DNA of 64,000 bases from VXNF01 sp964291305. Its GTDB lineage: Bacteria > Actinomycetota > Acidimicrobiia > Acidimicrobiales > CATQHL01. Under the pieces are notes generated by a model. The model saw nothing but the letters and a program-made list of their open reading frames with translations, had not been told where the DNA came from and did not search any database. Of the stretch, positions 8,297 through 16,453 are shown piece after piece (the first letter of the stretch is position 1; every line of letters begins with the position of its first letter). A program made the position numbers and the translations under genes. Location of the stretch: contig OZ219783.1 of NCBI GenBank assembly GCA_964291305.2, forward strand, positions 2,232,001 through 2,296,000, in the 5' to 3' direction.

Positions 8297-9379
8297 CTAC
8301 CGAAGACGCAAGCGCCATCCCGGATGGATGAGATTCGGGTCGCGTAGTGTTCCGCCACCGGCCAACTCTCCGGCGTTCAGCTCGAAAATCTCCGGCCAAC
8401 GCAGCGGATCACCTAAATGCTCCTCGGCTAGTTGCCAAAGCGAGTCTCCTGGCTTCACCACGATCCAGCTTGCCCCTTCGGGTTCATTCGCCGCTTCAAT
8501 GACTTCTGCAACTTCTGCGTTCACTGCAAGCTGATCGGTTGACACTGGTTCGACCACTTCGACCACAAGCAGTGCCTGCTCGGTGTCGGCTGCATTTACT
8601 GATTCAGTCACTGCAGGTTGATCGATAATCACTGTCTCGGCTGTCACTGTCTCGGCCCGCGCTAGTGCCTGCTCGGCTGCCGGCAGAGTTCCCTCAACCC
8701 GATCCTGAGAAATAGGCAACCCGAGCACCGGAGGCTTTGCCACCTGAGCCTGTGGTTCGCCAGCAGATCCGCTAACAGAAAGATCAACTTGTGGAGGAAT
8801 GGGCAACTCCAGTACTGGTGGCGGGGGAACAGTCACGACTTCAGTGGCGGACAGAGACAACCCTGCTTTAGCAGAAAGCGGATCGGTCTCGTCATCTGCT
8901 GGGGTTGCTAGCAGTGACCCGTTGACTTTTGCGTCTGAGGTTCTGCCTTCGCTGAGCGGAACTGCAATATCCATAAATGACGCGGTGGAGGCCACTGCCG
9001 GCTGCGCCAACACCCCGATGGTGCCTGCGGCGGTCACTACTACCGCTATGAGGCGCATAACGAGCGGCTGCATGCCCAGCCCGCGCAGTGGCAATCGCCA
9101 GGCCGCCCGGCCCCCGCAGGCGGCCCGAATCTCAACGGTGAGCGAGACCACAACCTGCGACCACCAAATCCAGACAGTCACAGCGACAACGCCGCTTGCC
9201 ACCCCCGGCGGCAGCGTGGCGGATTCAACCGCCTCGACCACCGAGGACCATGCCGGCACCTCAGCCGGCAGCGGATTTCCAACCAGCTGTAGCAGCAAGA
9301 CCGGCACACCAACTAGAAACAGCCCTAGAGCAGCACACGCCCCCAGGCCTGAAACCACTGCACGAACCCTACGTAACAT
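8297..9379 (-). CDS. Membrane-anchored LysM domain protein of the Tad locus
   Basis: Protein of 360 residues. Two or three hydrophobic segments lie in the first 170 residues (VVSGLGACAALGLFLVGVPV; LMRLIAVVVTAAGTIGVLA), then comes an acidic, Val/Thr/Pro-rich linker of about 130 residues. A C-terminal LysM domain follows (WIVVKPGDSLWQLAEEHLG to the last residue), with the usual GD-SLW-A pattern, which binds peptidoglycan. The ATG at 9379 is chosen because GAGAGG precedes it, with a GTG three bases earlier as an alternative. It probably anchors or senses at the wall for the adjoining pilus system, together with the BTAD protein downstream. Confidence 0.75.
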   Translation of the reverse strand: MLRRVRAVVSGLGACAALGLFLVGVPVLLLQLVGNPLPAEVPAWSSVVEAVESATLPPGVASGVVAVTVWIWWSQVVVSLTVEIRAACGGRAAWRLPLRGLGMQPLVMRLIAVVVTAAGTIGVLAQPAVASTASFMDIAVPLSEGRTSDAKVNGSLLATPADDETDPLSAKAGLSLSATEVVTVPPPPVLELPIPPQVDLSVSGSAGEPQAQVAKPPVLGLPISQDRVEGTLPAAEQALARAETVTAETVIIDQPAVTESVNAADTEQALLVVEVVEPVSTDQLAVNAEVAEVIEAANEPEGASWIVVKPGDSLWQLAEEHLGDPLRWPEIFELNAGELAGGGTLRDPNLIHPGWRLRLR

Positions 9380-9478
9380 CACTTTCACCTCTCTTGTTGT
9401 CGGAACCTGAGGCCGGCCAGACCGGCAACACCCGCCTAAGCGGAAAACAGCGCGGATATTGGGCGCAGACACCAACCA

Positions 9479-9898
9479 TCAGCGGCCGGCACTCACCCCC
9501 CAGATAGCCCGCGCCTCTTCTGCAGCGTTGACCTGCACAGTCCCTAATCCCAGGCCCAGCAGGCGTACGCCTACCTCACGGCTCAGCGAGACCGCGGCAC
9601 GGTCGCCTACCACGGTGACCTCCGCAGCCAAACCCGATCGGCCGGCGTAAGCCCTAGCGGCAGCAACCGCCGCCGAAGGATCCAGGCGAACCGTTCCCGT
9701 CAGCCGGTACGCGTTCACATCGATTTCCTGCACCGCGGCCCGTGCGGCCTGGCGCGCCAGGTCTGACAGCGCCCGGCGCTGGCCGCGTAACTCCGCCGAG
9801 TCGATTACAACCCCGACAATTAGCAGGAAAGCCACGAAAAGCACTGCCACGAACAGGCTGATTACCCCCGTATCCCGTTGCTCTGCGACTCTGCGCAT
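9479..9898 (-). CDS. TadG/TadE-like pseudopilin without the conserved Glu
   Basis: Protein of 139 residues with one N-terminal membrane segment (VISLFVAVLFVAFLLIVGVV) right after a Gly at residue 11. This is the layout of TadE/G pseudopilins, but the +5 Glu of processed pilins is replaced by Phe, as in the actinobacterial helicase/secretion neighbourhood TadE-like proteins. The rest is an exported Ala-rich helix and a beta-rich tail. The ATG overlaps the preceding TadE-like stop by one base (TGATG). It is the last gene of the pilus operon before the LysM gene. Confidence 0.7.
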   Translation of the reverse strand: MRRVAEQRDTGVISLFVAVLFVAFLLIVGVVIDSAELRGQRRALSDLARQAARAAVQEIDVNAYRLTGTVRLDPSAAVAAARAYAGRSGLAAEVTVVGDRAAVSLSREVGVRLLGLGLGTVQVNAAEEARAIWGVSAGR

Positions 9899-10326
9899 CA
9901 GACCCCGCCTCGGCGCCGGTCGACCACCTCGATCGCGCTAGCTTCAAGCGACACCGATCCGGGTAGACCCAACAGCGTGAGATCCTCCAGCCTGCTGCGA
10001 CAGTTGATCTCAACGGTTACCGAACCTCCCGGCCGCAGAGCCGAGACATCGGTAGTAATGCTGAAGTCACTGCAGCGGACCCGCTGCCCTTGCAGTGTCG
10101 CCCTGGCCACCTGCTCGGCGGCAGCGGTGGCAGCCGCCGGGTGCTGGCGCAGCGAAGCCGCCCGAGCTGCTTCTGCTGCAACATCGCGCATTTCACCTCG
10201 CGTCTGACCCAACCGCCAGGCAGCGGCTAGGAGCATGAGCGCTCCCAGCACGCCGACAACTACCAGCGCAAACTCCAAGGACAACACTCCTCTTTGGCCC
10301 TCAGAGCGTCTAGGTGACTTCATCAT
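9898..10326 (-). CDS. TadE-like pseudopilin
   Basis: Protein of 142 residues. After a short basic leader, the sequence GQRGVLSLEFALVVVGVLGA has the class IV prepilin layout: Gly, then Glu at +5 and Phe at +6, leading into a membrane helix. The C-terminal part contains two Cys (VRCSDF and INCRSR) that could form a disulphide outside the cell. TadE-like proteins are minor pilins needed for Flp pilus assembly and are cut by the prepilin peptidase, here probably the product at 15883-16422. It lies 21 nt after the next TadE-like gene. Confidence 0.78.
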   Translation of the reverse strand: MMKSPRRSEGQRGVLSLEFALVVVGVLGALMLLAAAWRLGQTRGEMRDVAAEAARAASLRQHPAAATAAAEQVARATLQGQRVRCSDFSITTDVSALRPGGSVTVEINCRSRLEDLTLLGLPGSVSLEASAIEVVDRRRGGV

Positions 10327-10347
10327 CTCCGGCTTCCATCTCTGGCT

Positions 10348-10761
10348 TTATCTCCGGCCCTGGGGGATGAACCGCTCCACTGGCCCCTGGGCTCGATGAC
10401 TAACCGTCACCGGCAGACCAGGCACGATTTGAGGTGAGGTGGCCGAAACGGTGACCACCACTTCGCCAGCTGTGCCAGCCACCTCCACGGTGAGATCTCG
10501 CACGAGCCGCTCGTCGGCCACCACCTCCCTGGCCAGATCCTGCGGCGAGAAGTCCGCTCCGCTAGCCAGTTGGGCAGCCTCTAGCACGGCGTCGGCCGCG
10601 TCGGTCACTGCCAGCGAAGCGTTGAACACCAAGCCGAAGTGGATCACGCTCATGACGAGCGCCAAGAGGGCTCCGTACAACAGCACGAACTCGGTCGTAA
10701 CCGCGCCGGACTCCTCGGCGGCGGCGTCGGGCAGAGCCCTCGCTGGCACTCTGGATCTCAC
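10348..10761 (-). CDS. TadE-like pseudopilin
   Basis: Protein of 137 residues with the processing motif ESGAVTTEFVLLYGALLALV, that is Gly then Glu at +5 and Phe at +6, followed by a single membrane helix. The exported part is short and beta-rich. It is the first of three TadE/G-like genes in a row and lies 35 nt downstream of the Flp pilin gene, so all four probably share a transcript. The GTG start at 10761 gives a basic leader of about 19 residues, as expected for a prepilin. Confidence 0.78.
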   Translation of the reverse strand: MRSRVPARALPDAAAEESGAVTTEFVLLYGALLALVMSVIHFGLVFNASLAVTDAADAVLEAAQLASGADFSPQDLAREVVADERLVRDLTVEVAGTAGEVVVTVSATSPQIVPGLPVTVSHRAQGPVERFIPQGRR

Positions 10762-10796
10762 ACGCTTATTCCGGTTGGCATCGCCGGCCAGGTAGT

Positions 10797-11024
10797 TCAG
10801 AGCTTCGTAGTGTTTACGTTGACCTCATGGGGAATCTTGCTGGCGACTCCAGAGGTGAGGTTGCGCACCACGCTCACTACCACGATTGCTAGGGCAGCCA
10901 CGCCGGCTACCAGCAGCGCCCACTCGGTTGTGGTGAGGCCACGCTGGTCGTGACGTAACTTCTCTTTGATGTCGCTGGCTGTGATCGTCAACCAGATCCA
11001 ACCGCGGATGGATATTTCCTGCAT
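10797..11024 (-). CDS. Flp-type major pilin
   Basis: Protein of 75 residues. The leader ends in HDQRG and is followed by LTTTEWALLVAGVAALAIVV: Glu at +5 and Trp instead of the usual Tyr at +6, then a continuous membrane helix of about 20 residues. This is the size and layout of Flp/Fap pilins, the structural subunits of Tad pili. A clear AAGGAG Shine-Dalgarno lies 6 nt before the ATG, stronger than at most genes in the operon, as expected for the major subunit. Its 5' region contains a perfect 18-bp tandem repeat (11041-11076). Confidence 0.85.
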   Translation of the reverse strand: MQEISIRGWIWLTITASDIKEKLRHDQRGLTTTEWALLVAGVAALAIVVVSVVRNLTSGVASKIPHEVNVNTTKL

Positions 11025-11040
11025 GGCTTACTCCTTCTAT

Positions 11041-11076
11041 TGTTGGGTGTTGGGCTGTTGTTGGGTGTTGGGCTGT
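11041..11076. repeat. Two perfect 18-bp tandem copies in the pilin 5' region
   Basis: The unit TGTTGGGTGTTGGGCTGT occurs twice without a mismatch, directly upstream of the Shine-Dalgarno of the Flp pilin gene. On the transcribed strand it is a C/A-rich, unstructured tract. It lies between the tadC stop and the pilin start, so it falls in the pilin leader or promoter. Confidence 0.85.
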
Positions 11077-11150
11077 ATGGGGATGTAGTGGTGTTTCTGC
11101 GGCGCCAAAGCCCTCGCCGGGCCCGAAATACATGTCGTGGCCGGGGCTGC

Positions 11151-12044
11151 TCACAACATTTCCATCAGTGAGCTGAGCGCCGGATAGCCGACGAACATGA
11201 CGAAAGCGATAGCCACCACCACCGTGGGCACCGCCATGCGTTCGGTAGTGGCGTCGGCCTTCATTCGGGCATTGGCCAACTCGAGGGCGTTGAGCATCTC
11301 GGCCTTACACGTCAGAGAGTCGGCGGGGCTGGCACCCTGCTCGGCGGTTAGGCGAATCGTGGCAGCTAACTCCTCGATATCGGCCACCCCGATCTCGGTC
11401 GCTAAGCGCTGGAATCCCGCCGAGGGAGGCCGACCGTTGACCCGGCTCCAGTCCATCGCCGCCTTCAACTCGTCGAACGCCCAGCCGTTGCCGACCGCAG
11501 CAGCCTGATACAGCGCCCCGTCGCTGTGGCTCCCGCCCGCCACAAGGATCTTGACGAGATCCATGTAGGCGCCGAACGCCCGCAGGAACTGCTCCCTGCG
11601 CTCGGCCGCCCGCTTGCGCAGCGACCCGTCAACGCCTACGTAGCCGCCCAGCATCCCCACTGCGACTAGCAAGAGCACAACCCACAACGCCGGAGCTAAG
11701 CCCGCCAGGCGCGCCAGATAGCCGGCTACACCCAACACACCGCCTGCCGCCAGCGCTCCCACCATCTTGGCGAAGGCGTGCTGGGCTGGACTGCGACCCA
11801 AGATCCGCAGATCTGCCGCCAGGTTGTTGAGGTCTAACCCAAGCGATTCCACAACGTGCAGTGAGCGCGCTTCGGCCTGGCCACGCCAACCGCCAGACAA
11901 ACTGCCAGCGTCGTCTGTAGCTAGCCTTTGAGTGGGCTGGTGGTGCTGGCTAATCGCCCGCATAAGCGGCACTTGGCGCCGCATCAGACCGCGGCCCACC
12001 AACCAGACGCCCGCACCGAGCAGTGCCCCAATCAACGCGGTCAT
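11151..12044 (-). CDS. tadC: Tad pilus inner-membrane platform protein TadC
   Basis: Type II secretion system F-domain protein of 297 residues. It has an N-terminal hydrophobic segment, a pair of central membrane helices (GVLGVAGYLARLAGLAPALW and the following segment), a cytoplasmic helical domain with the EELAATIRLTAEQGASPADS pattern, and a C-terminal membrane helix (VVVAIAFVMFVGYPALSSLM). TadC and TadB form the platform on which TadA drives pilin extrusion. The ATG overlaps the tadB stop by 4 nt. Confidence 0.85.
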   Translation of the reverse strand: MTALIGALLGAGVWLVGRGLMRRQVPLMRAISQHHQPTQRLATDDAGSLSGGWRGQAEARSLHVVESLGLDLNNLAADLRILGRSPAQHAFAKMVGALAAGGVLGVAGYLARLAGLAPALWVVLLLVAVGMLGGYVGVDGSLRKRAAERREQFLRAFGAYMDLVKILVAGGSHSDGALYQAAAVGNGWAFDELKAAMDWSRVNGRPPSAGFQRLATEIGVADIEELAATIRLTAEQGASPADSLTCKAEMLNALELANARMKADATTERMAVPTVVVAIAFVMFVGYPALSSLMEML

Positions 12045-12919
12045 CGCCCCAGCCTCGTCATCCCGGGCGCCGCCGGGTCGAAATAGCGCTCGGGGGACTG
12101 CACCCGGCCCAGGCGAGCCAGAAGCCAGAACCCGCCGAGGAACACACAGCCAATACCGGTCAGCACAATCTGGCCCTGGAGGCTGTCGTAGGGCGCCAGA
12201 TAGCCCCGGTCCACCAGGTATAGCCCGCCGGCCATCACCGCCGTGGTTCCCACTATCAATCGCGCCGAAGTGCGGTAGCGCGCCCGGGCAGCGTCGGCCT
12301 CTATAACTAAACGGCTTTCGGCCCTTACAACCTGCGCCTGTGAACGGAGCAGTGAGACCAAGTCCTGCGCTCCCTGGACCGAAGCCAGGATCAGTGAAGC
12401 TGCGACTTTGTCCACCGCCGGATGGGCCACATCTTTGGCGAATGCCAGCAAGGCCTCGGGCAGGGGACGCACCTCTAATCTGCTAGCCAGTTCCTGCACG
12501 TTCTGACGGATGGCAGCCGGTGCTACGGACGCCGAGCCGACTATCGCTCGCTCGATACCACCGCCAGCAGCCAAGATGGCGTAGAGCATCTCGATCCAAC
12601 CGGCGATGGCGTCACCGCGCTCGCTGATAGTACGTAAGCCCTTGTTCTTGCCGAACTGTCCGCCCAGCAGCAGGATTCCCAGCGCCACGAGTGCTCCGGC
12701 GCTAAACCACCCGGTGAGGGTGAAGATCAAAATCCCTGCCACAACTCCGATTGAGCCGCGCCGCAGCGCCGCCAATGAGGCCGCAGTCCCCGTGCTGATG
12801 CGCTGCGCGGCACCCCAGCCGGGCCGGGGCACCATCGGACGACCGCGCAGCCCGGCTAATAGCAGCCACAGGCCCAGGCCCCCCAGCGCCCCGCAGCCGA
12901 GGATTAGCAGCCGACTCAT
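12041..12919 (-). CDS. tadB: Tad pilus inner-membrane platform protein TadB
   Basis: F-domain protein of 292 residues. A first membrane helix (LLILGCGALGGLGLWLLLAG) is followed by two helices around residues 65-105, the cytoplasmic F domain (EMLYAILAAGGGIERAI; VQGAQDLVSLLRSQAQVVRA) and two C-terminal helices. The ATG at 12919 overlaps the tadA stop (ATGA); longer reading frames into tadA are not needed. It partners TadC and the TadA ATPase. Confidence 0.85.
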   Translation of the reverse strand: MSRLLILGCGALGGLGLWLLLAGLRGRPMVPRPGWGAAQRISTGTAASLAALRRGSIGVVAGILIFTLTGWFSAGALVALGILLLGGQFGKNKGLRTISERGDAIAGWIEMLYAILAAGGGIERAIVGSASVAPAAIRQNVQELASRLEVRPLPEALLAFAKDVAHPAVDKVAASLILASVQGAQDLVSLLRSQAQVVRAESRLVIEADAARARYRTSARLIVGTTAVMAGGLYLVDRGYLAPYDSLQGQIVLTGIGCVFLGGFWLLARLGRVQSPERYFDPAAPGMTRLGR

Positions 12920-14304
12920 CGATCCCACCAGCCTTCGGAGCGGTTCAGCAACGAGGCGTCGAAACCGGCTTCGACTAGCCGCCTGAGCGTCGGCTCTACT
13001 CGTAGCGGCTCGCCTGAGGGCACCGCCCAACCCGCCGGCGAGGGGCACCAGATCTCGTTGGACAACACGTGGGTGTCAGTAGAGCCGACTACCTCTCGGA
13101 TGCTGGTGACCCGCCTAGTTCCGCCGATCACTTCAACGTGCACGACGAAGTCCACCGCCGAGCCCACCAGCCGATAGGTGAACGAGCGTGAGAACTGCTG
13201 GGGAGTAAGCGAGGCGTACATGGTGAGACGCTCGAAGGCCTCAGAGGTGCTGTTGGCGTGAATGGTGCAGAGTGAGCCGTCCTGGCCCGAGGTCATGGCC
13301 AGCAACATCCCCAACACCTCGGGACCGCGCACCTCCCCCACGACTATGCGATCCGCGTGCATCCGCAAACACTCCCGTAGCAGCGACTCCAGCGGGAACG
13401 CTCCTGCACCTTCCACGTTGGGCGCCCGGGCCTCTAAGACGCCAATGTCTGGATGCAACTCTGCGTAGTGGTGCAGACCTAACTCCAACTCATCTTCGAC
13501 GGTAATGATCCGCTCGTGTGAGGGGACCTCGTTCAGCAGGCTCCGCACGAGAGTCGTCTTGCCGGTACCCATCCCGCCGCACACCACGATGTTGAATCCC
13601 CCACGCACCGCGGCGGAGAAGAACGATTCGATAGCGCGGTCGAACATGCCCGCGGCCCGCAGCTGGGCTAGGCGCGCTAGGTCAGCATCGTGCAGCCGGA
13701 TAGTCACCATCGGCACCAACGAGACGGCCATAACCGCGTGCAGCCGACCTCCGTTAGGTAGACGCATGTTCAGCACCGGCGAGGACACGTCGAAGCGACG
13801 CCCGCTGCGATCTAACGTGGCCCCAACCCAGCGGATCTGCTCTATGAGTTCGTCGTTGCTGGCAGCCACCGGCTCCCCCCGGCGCTTATTGCCGCGGCGA
13901 TCCACTAGCCAAACATCGTCGCAACCGTTGATGTGGACATCGGTTAGGTCGGGATTATTAAGGAACTTCTCCCATGGCCCGGTGCCGAAGGCATAAGCCA
14001 GGGCCATGCCCGCTAGTCGTTCCTCAGCCGCGGCGCCCAGCATGGGGGTTCCGGCTGCCAGACGCTGTTGAGCATCGGCAAGTAACCAGGTGCTTATGAC
14101 TTCTCGGGCCCGCTCACGGCGATCGGAATCCTCCGGCCGCCGTCCCGCCCGGTTCTCCTGGGACACCCAAGCGGCCAACTCGCTGCGCAAATACTCCAGT
14201 AGGTCCTCCAACATTCCCTCGGAGAGTTGCCCCGGCGCCTCAAGCAGTTCGACAGACGTTGACTGCCGGGGTTCCCGACCAGGCCCGGCCTGCTGCTCGC
14301 TCAT
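12916..14304 (-). CDS. tadA: Tad pilus assembly ATPase TadA/CpaF
   Basis: Type II/IV secretion ATPase of 462 residues that powers Flp pilus assembly. It has a Walker A motif (GGMGTGKTTLVRSLL), a Walker B region (RIVVGEVRGPEVLGML), an Asp box (ERIITVEDELELGLHHYAEL) and a His box (SLCTIHANST). The N-terminal 130 residues hold the usual helical domain with DPDLTDVHINGCDDVWL-like sequence (NPDLTDVHINGCDDVWLVDR). The ATG at 14304 is preferred because it overlaps the stop of the upstream gene (ATGA). Confidence 0.9.
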   Translation of the reverse strand: MSEQQAGPGREPRQSTSVELLEAPGQLSEGMLEDLLEYLRSELAAWVSQENRAGRRPEDSDRRERAREVISTWLLADAQQRLAAGTPMLGAAAEERLAGMALAYAFGTGPWEKFLNNPDLTDVHINGCDDVWLVDRRGNKRRGEPVAASNDELIEQIRWVGATLDRSGRRFDVSSPVLNMRLPNGGRLHAVMAVSLVPMVTIRLHDADLARLAQLRAAGMFDRAIESFFSAAVRGGFNIVVCGGMGTGKTTLVRSLLNEVPSHERIITVEDELELGLHHYAELHPDIGVLEARAPNVEGAGAFPLESLLRECLRMHADRIVVGEVRGPEVLGMLLAMTSGQDGSLCTIHANSTSEAFERLTMYASLTPQQFSRSFTYRLVGSAVDFVVHVEVIGGTRRVTSIREVVGSTDTHVLSNEIWCPSPAGWAVPSGEPLRVEPTLRRLVEAGFDASLLNRSEGWWDR

Positions 14305-15062
14305 ACCTTCACCGAGTGGCATGGCGCCGGCGTGGTGCCCATCGAGGAGAGATTCACCAGCGATTCAGTCACAGGTCGCACTGTTCGTCCCAGCGGCGAC
14401 CTTCGCAGCGCCCGCTCACGTCCCGTCTCGCTGGCCAACCCTGCTGCCCCGCGGGCGTCGCTGGCCACCTCGCCTAACACCCAAGCACGCTCACCGGTCG
14501 TCTGGCGCAGCGCAGCGTCGATCTCGGCGGTGGGGTAAGGGCCGTCGCCGGCCACCACCGCCACCACCGCCCGCTTTGCCGCTAACCCAGGTGCCCGATC
14601 TAACAGCACGGCGAGGCTCTCGAATCGGGGGCGCACCAGCACGACGGTGAAATCCGCCTGAGGGCAGAGGCGCGCGGCCGGGCCTTCGCTGCGTAGCCGG
14701 CCAACATCGATCAGTAGGTCGGTATCGACGAGACTCTGACTCAGTATCTCGAAGTCCAACTGCTCTACCGCCGCCCCCGTAGAAGCGCCACCTGGAGCCA
14801 CCAACACCGGCGGGCCATCGGGCAGACGCTGGCAGGCCGACCAGAATGCCGTCGGGCTGATGCCATGGCGTGACGCAGCAGCGAAGCTGACGAGGCTGGG
14901 GGCATCAGGGTGCAGCCCGAAGCGGGCGGCGATGCTGCCGCCGTCGATATCGGCCTCGATGAGGGCCAGGCGACGGTGACGCGGCCACTGGTAGCCAACG
15001 CAGGTCAGCAAGGTTGTGGTGCCCGGGGCATCCTTGAGTGAACCGAAGACGATCAAGCTCAC
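14301..15062 (-). CDS. TadZ/CpaE-like MinD-family protein with degenerate P-loop
   Basis: Protein of 253 residues in the ParA/MinD fold that localises Tad machinery to a site in the cell. The N-terminal GSLKDAPGTTTLLTCVGYQW aligns with the deviant Walker A, but the catalytic Lys before Thr-Thr is missing, which is common in TadZ proteins. An ALIEADIDGGSIAARFG segment matches the MinD A' region with its conserved Asp. The position between the CpaB-like gene and tadA, with 4-nt overlaps on both sides, supports the assignment. ATP hydrolysis is doubtful. Confidence 0.72.
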   Translation of the reverse strand: MSLIVFGSLKDAPGTTTLLTCVGYQWPRHRRLALIEADIDGGSIAARFGLHPDAPSLVSFAAASRHGISPTAFWSACQRLPDGPPVLVAPGGASTGAAVEQLDFEILSQSLVDTDLLIDVGRLRSEGPAARLCPQADFTVVLVRPRFESLAVLLDRAPGLAAKRAVVAVVAGDGPYPTAEIDAALRQTTGERAWVLGEVASDARGAAGLASETGRERALRRSPLGRTVRPVTESLVNLSSMGTTPAPCHSVKV

Positions 15063-15760
15063 GAAGCCACCTCGGCGAGGCGCGGGCCAGCTTCAGCGGC
15101 CGCTGCCACACGCGGCACTAAAGCTCTCGGTACTAGCAACGAAACGAGCGCGTCGCTGCCTTCCCCCGACCCCAGCCAGAGGACGTCAAACACCTCCGCC
15201 GCAGCTACTACTACCGGGTCTTCCCAGCCGACCAGCGGCTCGGTGGTGACTAAATCCACGACATCGCCGACCGAAAGAGAACTCACCGGGTAGCTCCCGG
15301 CTCCGAGTCGTAAGCCCACTACCGCGAACTCATCAGGGATGACCGAGCGGACTTGCAGCAGCGAGCTACTGACAAAACCGCCGACGGGGACATCGAAGGC
15401 CACAGTCCGCCCCACTACCTCGCCAGCGGCGGATGCCTCCACTACATCCACCGGAGTGTCGCTGTCGATGCTGGCAACGCTGAGATCGCTCGGGGCAACC
15501 TGCTGACCTCTGGCCACATCGTTCGCCCAGATCAGGACTTCGGCTCGGGGCGGCTGCCGGTCGGCCAGCGCCAGCGCGCCGATGGCTCCGAGCCCGATGA
15601 GGACTACCCCTACCGCCAACTCGGGCAGACGCCGGCGCACCATTCCCGGCGTCGAGGTGTGCCCCTGTTGGGCTGTCGGGGGCTCTGATGATCCAGAGGT
15701 CGCCTCGCCAGCCGGCTGCGCCAACGACGACCCTTCTAGGGGTGAACTCCTAAACGACAC
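15059..15760 (-). CDS. cpaB: CpaB/RcpC-like pilus protein with SAF domain
   Basis: Protein of 233 residues. One N-terminal membrane helix (LAVGVVLIGLGAIGALALAD) is followed by a SAF domain: VLIWANDVARGQQVAPSDLS, the VVGRTVAFDVPVGGFV pattern and the VVDLVTTEPL core. CpaB/RcpC proteins sit in the periplasm or wall zone and help assemble Flp pili. The GTG at 15760 lies 8 nt after a GAGGAGG Shine-Dalgarno; a TTG one codon earlier is possible. It is the first gene of the minus-strand tad operon, divergent from the prepilin peptidase. Confidence 0.82.
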   Translation of the reverse strand: MSFRSSPLEGSSLAQPAGEATSGSSEPPTAQQGHTSTPGMVRRRLPELAVGVVLIGLGAIGALALADRQPPRAEVLIWANDVARGQQVAPSDLSVASIDSDTPVDVVEASAAGEVVGRTVAFDVPVGGFVSSSLLQVRSVIPDEFAVVGLRLGAGSYPVSSLSVGDVVDLVTTEPLVGWEDPVVVAAAEVFDVLWLGSGEGSDALVSLLVPRALVPRVAAAAEAGPRLAEVAS

Positions 15761-15805
15761 CAACCAGACCTCCTCTAGTTACCAACCCTCACAAGCAAAG
15801 CTAGA

Positions 15806-15815
15806 TTACATGTAA
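15806..15815. promoter_or_regulatory. Palindrome in the AT-rich divergent tad promoter region
   Basis: The 10-bp perfect palindrome TTACATGTAA lies in the AT-rich stretch 15764-15882 between the divergent cpaB-like and prepilin peptidase genes. The stretch is clearly richer in A/T than its surroundings, so both promoters are likely here. A role as an operator is inferred; no promoter boxes can be assigned with confidence. Confidence 0.4.
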
Positions 15816-15882
15816 CCTACATAACTTTCAACTAAATACATGAAAATGTTGGAAATATGTTCAATCTTGCCTATACCAGAGC

Positions 15883-16422
15883 ATGCTCAGATGGCGGGCC
15901 GTAATCGCAGCGAGTTCTCTCGTCGCCGGTGGGGTCGCCAGAGTGGCCGACCTGGAGCAAGCCGCCTTTGCCGCCTGGCTAGCGGTTCTAGCCGTGTTGT
16001 CGTGGCACGACCTTCGGAGGCGCCGTATCCCTACCGCCATTGTGAACCCTGCAACCGCGGTGGGGGCGGCAGTGCTAGCAGGCACCGCCTGGCGCAGCGG
16101 CGCACCCCTGCGGTTCGGCGCTGCGGTAGCAACCGCCGCCGCGGCCTACGCCGCATTCGGCTTACTGCACGCCCTCAAGCCTGAAGGCTTAGGTTACGGC
16201 GACGTTCGGCTCAGCGGCCTGCTGGGACTGTTCGTGGGTTGGTTAGGCCCCACAGCCATGCTTACCGGTACGCTGCTGGGCGCCGCCGGGGCCGCCGCCG
16301 TGGGACTAGCGCTACTGATCCGCCAGCGGGATATAACAGCAACACTCCCCTTCGGACCCTTCCTGGCAGCTGGCGCAGTTGTAGTGGTATTGCTGCACGG
16401 GTCAGCTCCGCTGGGCCTGTGA
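15883..16422 (+). CDS. Prepilin peptidase (TadV/CpaA type, A24 family)
   Basis: Membrane aspartyl protease of 179 residues with about six hydrophobic segments. The two catalytic Asp sites are visible: WHDLRRRRIPTAIVNPAT near residue 42 and GYGDVRLSGLLGLFVGWLG near residue 106. It lacks the N-terminal methyltransferase domain of PilD, as TadV/CpaA proteins do. It would cleave the Flp pilin and the TadE-like leaders encoded on the opposite strand. Divergent transcription from the cpaB-like gene places it at the promoter side of the tad operon. Confidence 0.85.
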   Translation: MLRWRAVIAASSLVAGGVARVADLEQAAFAAWLAVLAVLSWHDLRRRRIPTAIVNPATAVGAAVLAGTAWRSGAPLRFGAAVATAAAAYAAFGLLHALKPEGLGYGDVRLSGLLGLFVGWLGPTAMLTGTLLGAAGAAAVGLALLIRQRDITATLPFGPFLAAGAVVVVLLHGSAPLGL

Positions 16423-16453
16423 CCGCCCCGTGCCGTCTCTAGTTATTCTCCGA

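Noticed and set aside
10825..11154. Minus-strand frame whose GTG overlaps the tadC stop
   Set aside because: It runs through the tandem repeat and then into the pilin gene in another frame, and the protein has no recognisable pattern. The pilin with its strong Shine-Dalgarno is the real gene.
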